64,000 nucleotides of DNA, from NCBI RefSeq assembly GCF_900167135.1, contig NZ_FUWZ01000001.1:930001-994000 (forward strand), written 5' to 3'. Under the pieces are notes generated by a model. That model made no database searches, was not told the origin of the DNA, and saw only the letters and a program-made list of their open reading frames with translations. This document shows, one piece after another, positions 8,055 through 18,400 of the stretch; position 1 is the first letter of the stretch; each line of letters begins with the position of its first letter. This DNA is from Chitinophaga eiseniae (GTDB lineage: Bacteria; Bacteroidota; Bacteroidia; Chitinophagales; Chitinophagaceae). Position numbers and translations under genes: made by a program.

Positions 8055-8888
8055 CTATAAACTGAAAACAGCCATTTCTATAATTCCCTGCCCCGGCTGA
8101 TGAAAGACGCGGTTAACACCGGTGAATTTTCTCTCTGTATCGCACAGGGGCTCCAGGTATACCAGCCGCCCGAAACGCCCTATCATATCGCGGATCTGCT
8201 GCCGGGTATTGAGATTGGCAGTGGTGTTGAGATGAGTTTCTATCACCTTCAGCACATTACGGTGGTACACGAGGTAATTGTCCGGTACTTCTGTTACCGC
8301 CAGCGAAAAATCCAGGATGCCCAGGTGGTGTTGCGGTGGTGTCGTCAACAGTTGCATGACCTGCACACAGGCTTCATTGCTGATATAGTGAAGCACGCCT
8401 TCGAAAATGACGATGGCCGGCTCTTCGGGCACATATCCCGCCTGTTTTAACATCGTCCCCAGTAAAACAATGTCGGTCAGGTCACACCGCAAAAAATGCA
8501 ATGGTCCTGTTATATGTAATATTTCTTCATAGATTTTTTTCTTCTCTTCGATATAACCATTGTCCACTTCCAGTATACGGCTGATGCGGCCCGGATAATG
8601 TTCCAGCAGGTAAAGCGACAGCGGGTCCAGCCCTGCGCCCAGGATCAGCACCTGTTGTACAGGATATTGTTCCATGCGGTTGCGTATCACATCCCGGATA
8701 GCCTGTTTACGATACAGGATCATATCTGCTACCGGCGGGTAGGCACGGGTGAGGTCGCGGGAGAGGCGGCTGGTCTCACTGAAATCGATCGCGTTGACAT
8801 AGGTCTGTTCCAGTGGGCTGGTATATAATCTGATAGCCTGTTCCAATACCAGTCTCGCCGTGGCGGGAACTTTTAACTTTTGGGTCAT
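8055..8888 (-). CDS. SAM-dependent methyltransferase, leucine carboxyl methyltransferase (LCM/PPM1) family
   Basis: A 277-residue class I methyltransferase. It has the SAM-binding strand VLILGAGLDPLSLYLL near residue 80, the acidic residue after strand 2 (ILEVDNGYIEEKKK), and the LCM-family features FEGVLHYI and AYPPVADMILYRKQAI. Bacterial members of PF04072 methylate small molecules, for example polyketide or secondary-metabolite carboxylates, rather than PP2A. The first residues (MTQKLKVPATARLVLEQA) look like a family-typical entry helix, so the ATG at 8888 is accepted. The gene is divergent from aconitase with about 108 bp between them. No substrate can be read from context. Confidence 0.8.
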   Translation of the reverse strand: MTQKLKVPATARLVLEQAIRLYTSPLEQTYVNAIDFSETSRLSRDLTRAYPPVADMILYRKQAIRDVIRNRMEQYPVQQVLILGAGLDPLSLYLLEHYPGRISRILEVDNGYIEEKKKIYEEILHITGPLHFLRCDLTDIVLLGTMLKQAGYVPEEPAIVIFEGVLHYISNEACVQVMQLLTTPPQHHLGILDFSLAVTEVPDNYLVYHRNVLKVIETHLNTTANLNTRQQIRDMIGRFGRLVYLEPLCDTERKFTGVNRVFHQPGQGIIEMAVFSL

Positions 8889-8996
8889 CAGAAATGGTTA
8901 TTTTTATTGAATATAAGGTTTACGTGCGCATTGAAGATGCAGTCAGAACAATTACAGCATATCATTGTTTCATTAGGAATGTCAACAATATAGCAT

Positions 8997-11723
8997 ATGA
9001 AGGAACGTATAGCATCTCTCAGCAAACTGGAAAAGGAAGGAAGGCAGATTTCCCGTTTACCTTTCTCCATCAGGATCTTACTGGAAAACGTATTGCGCAA
9101 TCACGACAATTTCGCTATCACCGATGAACATGTGGAGACGCTGGTCAACTGGCAGCCCACACCGCCCGACAAGGAGATCCCTTTTAAGCCGGCGCGTGTG
9201 CTGATGCAGGATTTTACCGGTGTGGCCGCCGTGGTGGACATTGCTTCGATCCGCGCAGAAGTCATCCGCCGGGGAAAAGACGGCGCTAAAATCAACCCGG
9301 CCATCCCGGTAGACCTGGTGGTGGACCACTCCGTGCAGGTTGATTTTTTCGCTACGGACTACGCATATACAAAAAATGTGGCCTATGAGTACGAGCGTAA
9401 CAAAGAGCGGTACCAGCTGCTCAAATGGGCGCAACAGGCATTCGATAATTTTACCGTCGTACCGCCGGGCATGGGCATCTGCCACCAGGTAAACCTGGAA
9501 TATCTGGCGCATGGCGTAATCTCCCGCGATGGCTGGGTGTTCCCCGATTCGCTGGTAGGGACCGACTCGCATACGCCCATGGTGAACGGTATCGGCGTGT
9601 TGGGCTGGGGCGTTGGTGGTATTGAAGCAGAAGCGGCCATCCTCGGGCAACCGATTTATTTCTCCTGTCCGCAGGTGATCGGCCTGAAACTGACCGGGCA
9701 GCTGAAAGAAGGCGTTACCGCCACCGATATGGTGCTGGCCATCACACAACTGCTGCGCAAGTACGGCGTGGTGGATAAATTTGTGGAAGTATTCGGCGAG
9801 GGGCTCGATCATCTCTCCGTACCTGACAGGGCCACTATTTCAAACATGTCGCCCGAATTCGGCTGTACAGTGACCTACTTCCCGATTGATGAACAGACCT
9901 TGCAGTATATGCGCCGCACCAACCGGCCCGAAGAAGTGGTGGCGCGCGTGGAGACTTATTGTAAGGAGAACATGCTGTGGCGCCATGGCAACGAAAACAT
10001 CACCTACTCCGATGTGATAGAGCTTGACCTGTCGAAGGTGCAGTCGGCCGTAGCCGGTCCTAAGCGGCCGCAGGACCGTATCCTGGTGAAGGACCTGCAT
10101 TCGGAATTCGAAACGCTGCTGAACAAGGAGTTTAAAAGGATGTATACTCCCGAAGGCAAACGCCGCGACACAGCGTGGCTGTCGGAAGGTGGTTCCGGTA
10201 CCGCATTCACCTATGAAATCCAGAAGCACACAGAAGAAGTGGCGGTAGAAGTAGACTACCTGAAATCAGTACGCATCAAACTAAAAAATGAGGAATATGT
10301 GTTGAGTGACGGCGCTATCGCTATTGCGGCCATCACCAGCTGTACCAATACCTCCAATCCGAGTGTAATGATCGGCGCAGGGCTGGTAGCTAAAAAAGCC
10401 ATCAGCCGCGGCCTGTACGTGAAGCCCTGGGTGAAAACCAGCCTGGCGCCCGGTTCCCGCGTGGTAACGGAATATCTGAAACGTTCGGGCTTACTGTACG
10501 AACTGGAAGCATTGCGTTTCCACGTGGTGGGATATGGCTGTACTTCGTGTATTGGTAACAGTGGTCCGCTGCCGCCGCATATCGCCGAAGCGGTGGATAA
10601 AGGCAGCCTGATTGTGGCTTCTGTACTGTCGGGCAACCGTAACTTTGAAGCGCGCGTGCATCCGCAGGTGAAAATGAACTTCCTCGCATCACCGCTGCTG
10701 GTAGTGGCTTACGCTATCACCGGCCGGGTGGACGTAGACCTGCTCAACGATCCGCTGGGTTATGACCCTAATGGGGAACCGGTATTCCTGCGGGACATAT
10801 GGCCCACACAGGACGAGATCAACGAAGCTGTTGCCGCCGCTGTAAAACAGGAAGATTTTAAAAATACCTATTCCGTGATCTTTGACGGGGATGACCAGTG
10901 GCAGGGACTACTGGCGCCTACGGGACAGGATTATCACTGGAGCAATGACTCTACCTATATCAAGGAGGCGCCGTTTTTCCATGACCTGCCGGATATACCA
11001 TCTGCCGCGGAAGATATCATCGATGGCCGCGTGCTGCTGATGCTGGGCGATTCAGTCACCACCGACCATATTTCGCCCGCCGGCTCTTTCAAGGCCGACA
11101 CGCCTGCCGGTAAGTACCTCATCGACCGTGGAATTGACCCGAAGATGTTTAACTCCTACGGCTCCCGCAGGGGTAATCACGAAGTGATGGTCCGCGGCAC
11201 CTTTGCCAATGTACGCATCAAAAATGCGCTGTCGCCCAAAGAAGGCGGGTTTACTACCCTGATGCCGCAGGGCATGGTGCTGCCGGTGTATGACGCCGCC
11301 ATGCAGTATGCCGCGGCCAAAGTGCCGTTGATCGTCCTCGCCGGAAAAGAGTATGGCAGCGGTTCTTCGCGTGACTGGGCAGCGAAGGGCGCTAACCTGC
11401 TGGGCGTAAAAGCCGTGATTGCGGAGAGTTATGAACGTATCCACCGCAGTAACCTGGTGGGTATGGGCGTATTGCCGCTGGAGTATGTGGATGGCCAGAC
11501 AGCCGCTTCCCTGGGGCTTTATGGAACGGAATCCTATTCTATTACCGGTATTGCAGACGACCTGACACCTGGAAAGATTATAACGGTAACGGCTACACCC
11601 GCTACAGGTGATCCGATCGTTTTTCAGGTCAAATGCCGGCTGAATTCCGCCATTGAAATTGAGTATTACAAAAATGGTGGTATCCTGCAATATGTGCTGC
11701 GCGCGTTTTTAAAGAAAGCGTAA
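8997..11723 (+). CDS. acnA: Aconitate hydratase AcnA
   Basis: A 908-residue aconitase A, which interconverts citrate and isocitrate in the TCA cycle in the cytoplasm. The [4Fe-4S] ligands are clear: Cys in ITSCTNTSNPSVM and the pair in GYGCTSCIGNSGPLPPH. Substrate-site motifs include VPPGMGICHQVNLE, GTDSHTPMVNGIGVLGWGVGG and the swivel-domain GKEYGSGSSRDWAAKG. The length is normal for AcnA/IRP-type enzymes. An in-frame stop lies two codons before the ATG, so translation cannot start further up; the start gives SLSKLEKEGRQISRLPFSI, a slightly short N-terminus that lacks about 20 residues seen in many homologues. It is monocistronic and ends at a strong terminator at 11742. Confidence 0.96.
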   Translation: MKERIASLSKLEKEGRQISRLPFSIRILLENVLRNHDNFAITDEHVETLVNWQPTPPDKEIPFKPARVLMQDFTGVAAVVDIASIRAEVIRRGKDGAKINPAIPVDLVVDHSVQVDFFATDYAYTKNVAYEYERNKERYQLLKWAQQAFDNFTVVPPGMGICHQVNLEYLAHGVISRDGWVFPDSLVGTDSHTPMVNGIGVLGWGVGGIEAEAAILGQPIYFSCPQVIGLKLTGQLKEGVTATDMVLAITQLLRKYGVVDKFVEVFGEGLDHLSVPDRATISNMSPEFGCTVTYFPIDEQTLQYMRRTNRPEEVVARVETYCKENMLWRHGNENITYSDVIELDLSKVQSAVAGPKRPQDRILVKDLHSEFETLLNKEFKRMYTPEGKRRDTAWLSEGGSGTAFTYEIQKHTEEVAVEVDYLKSVRIKLKNEEYVLSDGAIAIAAITSCTNTSNPSVMIGAGLVAKKAISRGLYVKPWVKTSLAPGSRVVTEYLKRSGLLYELEALRFHVVGYGCTSCIGNSGPLPPHIAEAVDKGSLIVASVLSGNRNFEARVHPQVKMNFLASPLLVVAYAITGRVDVDLLNDPLGYDPNGEPVFLRDIWPTQDEINEAVAAAVKQEDFKNTYSVIFDGDDQWQGLLAPTGQDYHWSNDSTYIKEAPFFHDLPDIPSAAEDIIDGRVLLMLGDSVTTDHISPAGSFKADTPAGKYLIDRGIDPKMFNSYGSRRGNHEVMVRGTFANVRIKNALSPKEGGFTTLMPQGMVLPVYDAAMQYAAAKVPLIVLAGKEYGSGSSRDWAAKGANLLGVKAVIAESYERIHRSNLVGMGVLPLEYVDGQTAASLGLYGTESYSITGIADDLTPGKIITVTATPATGDPIVFQVKCRLNSAIEIEYYKNGGILQYVLRAFLKKA

Positions 11724-11741
11724 CGCATCAGGGAGCATAAA

Positions 11742-11780
11742 GGCTGACCAAAAAATAGAAATTGGTCAGCCCTTATTTTT
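11742..11780. terminator. Bidirectional terminator between acnA and the gene at 11782
   Basis: GGCTGACCA (11742-11750) pairs perfectly with TGGTCAGCC (11763-11771) around a 12-nt A-rich loop, followed by a T-rich run to 11780. It lies between two convergent genes and has A-rich sequence inside the loop, so it mainly serves acnA and may also help stop the opposite transcript. Confidence 0.85.
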
Positions 11781-11781
11781 T

Positions 11782-12213
11782 CTATTTACAAGGTCCATTT
11801 ACATTCTTGGCTATCCCGGTTTTTACGCTCTCGACTAATGCGGCCCTTGTCATGGTTTGTATATAAGTAGCTCTTTCCTGCGTGGAAACAGTGGTAAGAT
11901 CTCCCAAAGCATTCACGGCTGCAATTGTATTCGCTTCATCTAACCCATTTATTGTTATCCACCAGGTCCGTCCACCGTCTGGCATAACTGCCCATACCAT
12001 GAGGTTTACGGATCCCGACGTTTTCCTGAATGGAGGTAGTCGCCAGATATCCGTAAATACTAATTCGGAAATGCCGTTTATCGCATCCTGAATGTTGGTA
12101 TCGTTGGGAGTGTAATAATTGGGAACGGGCCCGGCATCCGTAATGGTAATGGTACAATCGGGATCATTCGGAAGCTGGCTTGCCTCCTCCATAATGGTCT
12201 TTTCGTTAGACAT
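11782..12213 (-). CDS. Small hypothetical protein
   Basis: A 143-residue soluble protein that I do not recognise. The middle shows strands around LVFTDIWRLPPF, SVNLMVWAVMPDGGRTWWITINGLDE and a helical C-terminus (QERATYIQTMTRAALVESVKTGI). There is no signal peptide or membrane segment. I chose the Met at 12213 (MSNEKTIM); an upstream ATG at 12252 would add 13 residues rich in Phe and Gln. It ends against the terminator shared with acnA and lies between acnA and a CPA2 antiporter, with no clear functional link to either. Confidence 0.6.
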   Translation of the reverse strand: MSNEKTIMEEASQLPNDPDCTITITDAGPVPNYYTPNDTNIQDAINGISELVFTDIWRLPPFRKTSGSVNLMVWAVMPDGGRTWWITINGLDEANTIAAVNALGDLTTVSTQERATYIQTMTRAALVESVKTGIAKNVNGPCK

Positions 12214-12279
12214 GGTATATTGTTTTTGAAATGAAAAAAACTGGGTTTCCACGGCGATTTTGCCTTAGGTGAACAGTCG

Positions 12280-14514
12280 CTATTTTTTGGCGAGTTCTGA
12301 TATCTTTTTCCGGTCTCCTACCAGCCACACTACATCTTCCCATTCAAAAGTCATATCGGACGGCGGGTTGAGGATACGTTCGCTGCCGCGGGCGATGCCT
12401 ACCACGAGGGCGTTGGTCCTTTCCCGGATACCGGAGCTGCGAATGGTTTGCCCTTTTAGCCCGTTATGTTCATCCACCACAATGCTGGTCAGGCCTACGT
12501 TGTCATCTGCCATGTCGTCGCTCCGTTCTACCACGAGTGTATTCACTACACGGTTGAATTCTTCCAGCTGTGTTTCCGTACCGATGGCCACGATCACGTC
12601 ATTCGGGAATAGTTTTTCCTGCCGGGTAGGAGCATAGATGGTGATGTTTCCTCTTTTAATGGCGCCTACGTTGATGCCGTATTTTTCCCGTAGCTGGAGG
12701 TCCACCAGCGGTGTGTCGATCAGCGAAGACCAGGGATTGATCTCTATTTCGGAGACCTGTGCATCCCAGGGCAGCAAGTCGGCTGCCGGTGTTTTTTTGG
12801 CGGCATCTGCCTCTTCGCGCGCGTTCAGGTTGGAGAGGAAACGGTGTTCAATACGGCTGTAATACTTCTGTAGCTGCTGACGCAGCGCCAGCAGTACCAG
12901 CAGCATCACCAGCGAGGTGCCCAGCAATGCCTGCCAGAAGGGGAAGAACTGGTTGAGCAGGAAACCTACCAGCAGTACGGCTATCATGTTGCGGATGACT
13001 TCCACCACCACCAGTGGTCCGCGGTTGTATTTTGAGTCGAGCCACAGCGCTTTATAGGCGATACCCTGGACTTTTTTGATGGTGAGCGCGGAGATAAACG
13101 GCGCCATCATGGCGATGGCCAGCACTACGGCGATCAGCTTGGCCAGCAGCTGGTTTTCCACATACTTCGCAATGAAAGGCCCTGCGTAGTAGGTATTGAA
13201 CAGGATGATGGCGATCAGCACCACGCTGTTAAGAATGATCACTTTCAGGTAGGCGTTGAGCACAATGCGCCAGTCGCTTTCCGCCTGCAGTGTTTGTGAA
13301 CTGGCGGAGTAGCGGTTGAGTGCCAGCAGCCATTTTTCCGGGATGATCTTCGACAGCCAGTTGTACATGGGCGTGGAGAAACGGATCATATACGGCGTGG
13401 TGAAGGTTGTTACCGCAGACACACCTACCGCCACGGGAAACAGGAACTCGCTGGTCACCCCAAGCGTTACGCCCAGCGTAGCGATGATGAAGGCAAACTC
13501 GCCCACCTGTGCCATGCTCATCCCCACCTGCACCGCCTCTTTCAGTGGGCGGCCGGACAAGAGAGCGCCCACACCAGTGCTGATAAATTTCCCGAAGATC
13601 GTCAGCAGCGTAATCCACAGCACCGGCCAGCGGTATTCTATGATCATCTCCGGGTTGATAAGCATCCCTACAGATACAAAGAAAATAGCGCCGAACAGAT
13701 CTTTCACCGGTTGTATGAGATGTTCTACTTTTTCAGAAGAGGTGGTCTCGGCGATAATGGAGCCCATGATAAAGGCGCCCAGTTCTGCAGAGAAGCCCAC
13801 TTGTGTGGCCAGTATCACCATGCCCAGACAGAGGGCGATGCTGAGAATGAGCAGCGTTTCGCTGTTCATGTATTTCTCCATTTTTTTCAGGAAAGTAGGT
13901 AGCAGGAAAATGCCCGCCAGAAACCATACTGCGAGGAAAAACATCAGTTTGGCAATGGTAAATAACATCTGAGAACCCTCAAACTGTTTGCTTACCGCCA
14001 TCGTGGAAAGCAATACCATCAACAGGATCACCACAATGTCCTCTATCACCAATACGCCGAATACGATTTTGGTAAAGGGCTTTTTCTTGATGCCCAGTTC
14101 TTCAAATGCACGGATGATAATAGTGGTGGACGAAATGGCGAGCAAGCCACCGAGAAAGAGGCTGTCCATCGTGCTCCAGCCCATTAGTTGACCGGTAAAA
14201 TACCCGGCCACGGTGATACAGGCGATTTCAGTGAACGCGGTAATCGCCGCCGTGCCTCCCACACGCATCAGCTTTTTGAAACTGAACTCAAGGCCGAGGG
14301 AAAATAATAAAAAGATAACGCCGATCTCGGACCATATCTTTACGCTTTCTCCGTCGCTGATGGAAGGGAAAAGGTGGAAGTTAGGGCCCACGATGAAGCC
14401 GGCGATGATATAGCCCAGTACCATGGGCTGTTTCAGTCGCCTGAATAATAAAGTAATAATACCTGCCGCTCCAAGGATCAATGCCAGGTCAATAATCAAT
14501 TTCGGTAGATGCAT
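12280..14514 (-). CDS. CPA2 monovalent cation:proton antiporter with two RCK-C domains
   Basis: A 744-residue membrane protein of the KefB/KefC-like CPA2 family. The Na_H exchanger fold covers about residues 1-380 (RRLKQPMVLGYIIAGFIVGP, ISSTTIIIRAFEELGIK, VLVIEDIVVILLMVLL, VGFSAELGAFIMGSIIAET). After further membrane helices to ~550, the C-terminus has two TrkA-C (RCK-C) modules: VDLQLREKYGINVGAIKRG... and KGQTIRSSGIRERTNALVVGIARG. The NAD-binding TrkA-N domain of classic Kef systems is absent, so ligand gating through RCK-C is likely. It should exchange K+ or Na+ for H+. It is transcribed alone on the minus strand. Confidence 0.9.
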   Translation of the reverse strand: MHLPKLIIDLALILGAAGIITLLFRRLKQPMVLGYIIAGFIVGPNFHLFPSISDGESVKIWSEIGVIFLLFSLGLEFSFKKLMRVGGTAAITAFTEIACITVAGYFTGQLMGWSTMDSLFLGGLLAISSTTIIIRAFEELGIKKKPFTKIVFGVLVIEDIVVILLMVLLSTMAVSKQFEGSQMLFTIAKLMFFLAVWFLAGIFLLPTFLKKMEKYMNSETLLILSIALCLGMVILATQVGFSAELGAFIMGSIIAETTSSEKVEHLIQPVKDLFGAIFFVSVGMLINPEMIIEYRWPVLWITLLTIFGKFISTGVGALLSGRPLKEAVQVGMSMAQVGEFAFIIATLGVTLGVTSEFLFPVAVGVSAVTTFTTPYMIRFSTPMYNWLSKIIPEKWLLALNRYSASSQTLQAESDWRIVLNAYLKVIILNSVVLIAIILFNTYYAGPFIAKYVENQLLAKLIAVVLAIAMMAPFISALTIKKVQGIAYKALWLDSKYNRGPLVVVEVIRNMIAVLLVGFLLNQFFPFWQALLGTSLVMLLVLLALRQQLQKYYSRIEHRFLSNLNAREEADAAKKTPAADLLPWDAQVSEIEINPWSSLIDTPLVDLQLREKYGINVGAIKRGNITIYAPTRQEKLFPNDVIVAIGTETQLEEFNRVVNTLVVERSDDMADDNVGLTSIVVDEHNGLKGQTIRSSGIRERTNALVVGIARGSERILNPPSDMTFEWEDVVWLVGDRKKISELAKK

Positions 14515-14714
14515 ACAGTAAAAATCGATTTATAGATTGCGTGATGTACGGTTATGTCAGTGCGTATAAACGCCCTGGCATAATGTGTTAAAGCCAATTG
14601 TCGAATCGCTGAACTTCGCTAATATATTATTTTTTCAGGGGGTTGACAAGTGAAAAGTTATTGGGAAAACACAGGGTGGATGATGATGGGGAGATTTCTT
14701 GAAAAACGCCAGAC

Positions 14715-15488
14715 TTATTTCCTCGCCAGGTACTCCGATGGCAGTATCCCAAACTGTTTCTGGAAATTGCGGCTGAAGTTATTCAACGACGCGAAGCCGG
14801 TCATTTCGGCAGCTTCATTGACTTTATAGTAGCCGCTGTCCAGCAGCATGGCGGCTTTTTTGAGGCGGGTAAGGCTGATCAGCTCATGAGGGGTAAGGTC
14901 GGAGATGACTTTTATCTTGCGGTACAGGGTAGGGCGGCTCATATTCATTTTGTCGGCGAGGACTTCCACATCGAGGTTAACATCCGTGAGATGTTGCAGG
15001 ATGATCTCATGCAGCTTATCGAGGAAAGCTTCATCGGCGCGGGAGATAGCCATGCTGCGGATATGTGCGGCGGGGGAAGTGGCGAAGTGGTCCCGTACTT
15101 TTTGCCGGTTGCTGAGCAGGCTGGCGATCTGCGCTTCGAGGTGGGCGGGAGAGAAAGGTTTCTCGATATAGGCGTCGGCGCCCAGTTCGAGGCCTTCGAT
15201 CTTCGATTGCAGGGTATTGCGGGCAGTGAGCAGTATCACGGGAATATGGCTGTACTCCACATCTGATTTAATCTGTCGGCACAGTTCAAAGCCGTCCATT
15301 TCAGGCATCATCACATCACTGACCACCAGCTGGATGGCGCTGTCGCGCAGCACGCTCAGCGCGGTGACGCCGTCCTTCGCGGTAACGATATGGTATTTAT
15401 CCTGCAGGTCGTCGGCGATAAAGTCAAGGATTTCCTGGTTATCGTCTACCAGCAGCAGCTGTGGCCGGGCTATGATATGTTTTTCCAT
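14715..15488 (-). CDS. Response regulator with AraC-type DNA-binding domain (C-terminal half of a split hybrid system)
   Basis: A 257-residue protein with a receiver domain (LLLVDDNQEI at 11-20, phosphoacceptor Asp58 in VVSDVMMPEMDG, conserved Lys in YIEKPFSP) and a C-terminal AraC/XylS helix-turn-helix pair (NMSRPTLYRKIKVISDLTP and EMTGFASLNNFSRNFQKQFG). In most hybrid two-component systems of Bacteroidota these parts are fused to the sensor. Here the gene starts inside the 3' end of the sensor gene (overlap 15470-15488) in another frame, so the two halves are separate proteins or are joined by recoding. It likely binds direct repeats in front of the downstream polysaccharide locus. Confidence 0.9.
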   Translation of the reverse strand: MEKHIIARPQLLLVDDNQEILDFIADDLQDKYHIVTAKDGVTALSVLRDSAIQLVVSDVMMPEMDGFELCRQIKSDVEYSHIPVILLTARNTLQSKIEGLELGADAYIEKPFSPAHLEAQIASLLSNRQKVRDHFATSPAAHIRSMAISRADEAFLDKLHEIILQHLTDVNLDVEVLADKMNMSRPTLYRKIKVISDLTPHELISLTRLKKAAMLLDSGYYKVNEAAEMTGFASLNNFSRNFQKQFGILPSEYLARK

Positions 15489-18400
15489 TTGCTGAGATTA
15501 AATTCTATTTCCTGATGTATAGGTAATGTCAGTACAAAAACATGGTGATAGTCGATGTATTGCAACTCCAGAGTGCCCTGATGCAGTTGGGCGAGCGACC
15601 GGGCGATAGATAAACCCAGACCGGTGCCAGGTTGGTTACCGGCGCCTTTGCCGCGGAAGAAGGGCTCAAATATCTTCTCCTTCATTTCAGCAGGGATGAG
15701 CGGTCCGTCGTTGTGGATACGAATGGTAAAATGTTCCGCATCGGGGGAAACGGGCAGCAGTTCTGTCAACACCTCGCCTGCGGCGTATTTGATGGCGTTG
15801 CTGGTCAGGTTGCTGATGATCTTGTTGAACGCTTCGATATCGATGTAAGCAAAAAAATCAGACACGGGAAGGGTTATACGGAACTGCAGCTCTTTCTCTT
15901 CGGCGGCGGGAATAAACTGAAGGTGTATCTCCTGTAACAACGCCGGGATAGCGGCTTTCACGAAATTCAGTTTATAGCCGTTGATCTCTGTGCGCCGGAA
16001 ATCGAGCAGTTGGTTGGTCAGGTCCAGCAACCGGTTGGTATTACGCTCCATGATCTGGAGGTTTTTTTGCACCTGCGGTACTTCTCCGGAGCGCTGTATC
16101 ACTTTTTCCATCGGGCCTTTGATCAGTGTCAGCGGCGTGCGTATCTCATGGGCGATGTGTGTGAAAAACTCAATTTTGGCCTGGTACAGCTCTTTCTCTT
16201 TTTCATGTTCCAGCAGTTCTATGCGGCGCTGCTGCTGCTGCCGGTTGCGTTGCCGGTAATGGCGGATGATAACCCAGATGAGGCTGCAGAGCGTGACGAG
16301 GTAAAGTGCATAAGCGGGATAGCTGGCCCAGAAAGGCGGCAGGATACGGATGGTCAGCTGCCGCGGGGCGGTGGTCCACTGACCGCTGTTGTTGGCGGCT
16401 TTCACCAGGAAATGATAGGTGCCGGGCGCCAGTTTGGTGAAAACCGCTTTGCGGTTGGCCTCCAGGTATGTCCAGTCTTTATCCAGCCCTTCCATCTTGT
16501 AGGCGTAAGGCGTGGTCTCGGGCGCACTGAAACGGAGGGCGGCAAAGTCGATGCTAAAAGACGACTGGTCGTACGCGAGTGTAATGGTATCGGTATAGTT
16601 GATGGCTTTGGGCAGCACGGGGTTACCGGGCAGCAGCGGCTTGTTGTATACCTGGAAGCCGGTGAGGTATACAGGGGGCACGTAACTGTCGGCCGGCAGA
16701 CTGGCGGGGTTGAAACGGATCATCCCTTTTACGCTGCCGAAGTACATGGTGCCGCAGCTGTCTTTGTATGCTGAGTTGTAGTTGAACTGATCGTTGAGCA
16801 GTCCGTTAGCTTTCGTATATACTTTGATGTTACCGGTGGCAGGACGGAGGTGCGCCAGTCCTTTGGAGGTGGTGATCCACAGATCGTGCTGGTCATCTTC
16901 CAGCAGGTTGTACGTCATGTTGCTCAACAGGCCGTTGCGGGTAGTATACCGTACAAAGCGGCCGGTGGCCTTGTCCAGCCGGCACAGGCCTCCTTCGGTA
17001 GTGAACCATAGCTGGCGGCGGCTGTCTTCCAGTATATGGTCCACGCGGTTGTTAGGCAGGCTGGTACTGTCAGTATTATTGTACAGGTATACGCCCGTGC
17101 TGCCCGTGCGCGGGTTGAAGTGATACAGGCCGTCGCGCGTGGTGCCCGCCCAGTAAGTACCCTCGCTGTCCTTGTATACGCAGGTGTAAAAAAAGTAATC
17201 GGGCACTTCTTTTATGGGAGCGAAACCATCGTGTTCCGGAAGGTAACGGTAAAGCCCCCTTGAAGTGCAGAACAGTATTTCTCCCTGTAAGGTCTGTGTG
17301 ATGCTGTAGATGAAGTTGCTGTGCAGGTCGTAAGGACCGTTGCCGGCGGCATAATGGCGGATAAACTTCCCGTTGCGCACATCCAGCAGATCGAGGCCGT
17401 GTTCGAAAGTGCCGATCCATAAGGTGTCGCCGGTGACCAGCAGTCCGTGCAGGTTGGTATGTGACAGGCCGCCACCGCCGGGCAATGGCCGGATGCGGGT
17501 GATGTTACCGCTACGTATATCCATGCTGTTTAGTCCGCCATCTTCTGTTCCTATCCACAGGCGGCCATAGCGATCGGGGCATATCTCCCGGACAGCGTTG
17601 CCGCCCAGCGCGTTTTCGCCGGTACGGGGGAAAAACTTTTCGAAAGCGGTATAGGATTCGGTGAAGTAATTGACGCCGCCGAAATAAGTTCCGGCCCAGA
17701 TGCCGCCCTCCCGGTCGCGGTACAGCGTGTATACCGCATTGTCGGAGATGGAATAGGGATCGTTGTATTTTTTGCGCAGATTGATGTAACTGCTGTCTGA
17801 CGGGTGGTAGATATAAATACCGCTCTCCGTGGCTATCCAGTATTCGTCCGGGCCGCGGCGCAGGAAATCGCGTACATACGTGCCCGTGCCTTCTTCCGTA
17901 CGGGTGAGCAGGTCCTGGTAGGTATGCAGTCGCGTGTTGAACAGTTTGAGGCCCTGCGTGGTGGTGCCTATCAGGATCGTGTCCGGTCCGGCAGCGGTCA
18001 TTTTGGTGATCCAGGTGGAGGTAGGCGTGGGAGAGTGATCGAACAGGGGATAAGCCGTGAACCGGTCTGTTTGCCTGTTATACTTTGCTATCTGCCCTTC
18101 GGGCGATGTCAGCCAGATGTTGCCATCAGCGGCCCTGCAGAGGGAGCTGGCCTGCGGATAATGTGCAGGGGCGGTTAGTCCGCCGGTGCGGGGATTGTAC
18201 CGGTACAGTTTCAGGTCATCGCTGAACCAGATATTGCCGTCGAGGTCTTTGTCAATTGCGAGGATGATACCAGGTTGCGCTTTGATGGAGGTGAACTGCT
18301 CCGTGGCCGGGTGATAGGCGTACAACCCCTTGTCGGTGCCCACGTACAGCAAGCCGTCGTTGTCTTCCCATATCACCGAGATATAGTTGCCGCCGATACT

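Noticed and set aside
15470..15488. A programmed -1 slippery heptamer in the kinase/regulator overlap
   Set aside because: The frame-correct heptamer reads G AAA AAC instead of X XXY YYZ, so pairing after slippage would be imperfect; kept only as one option in the split-system finding.
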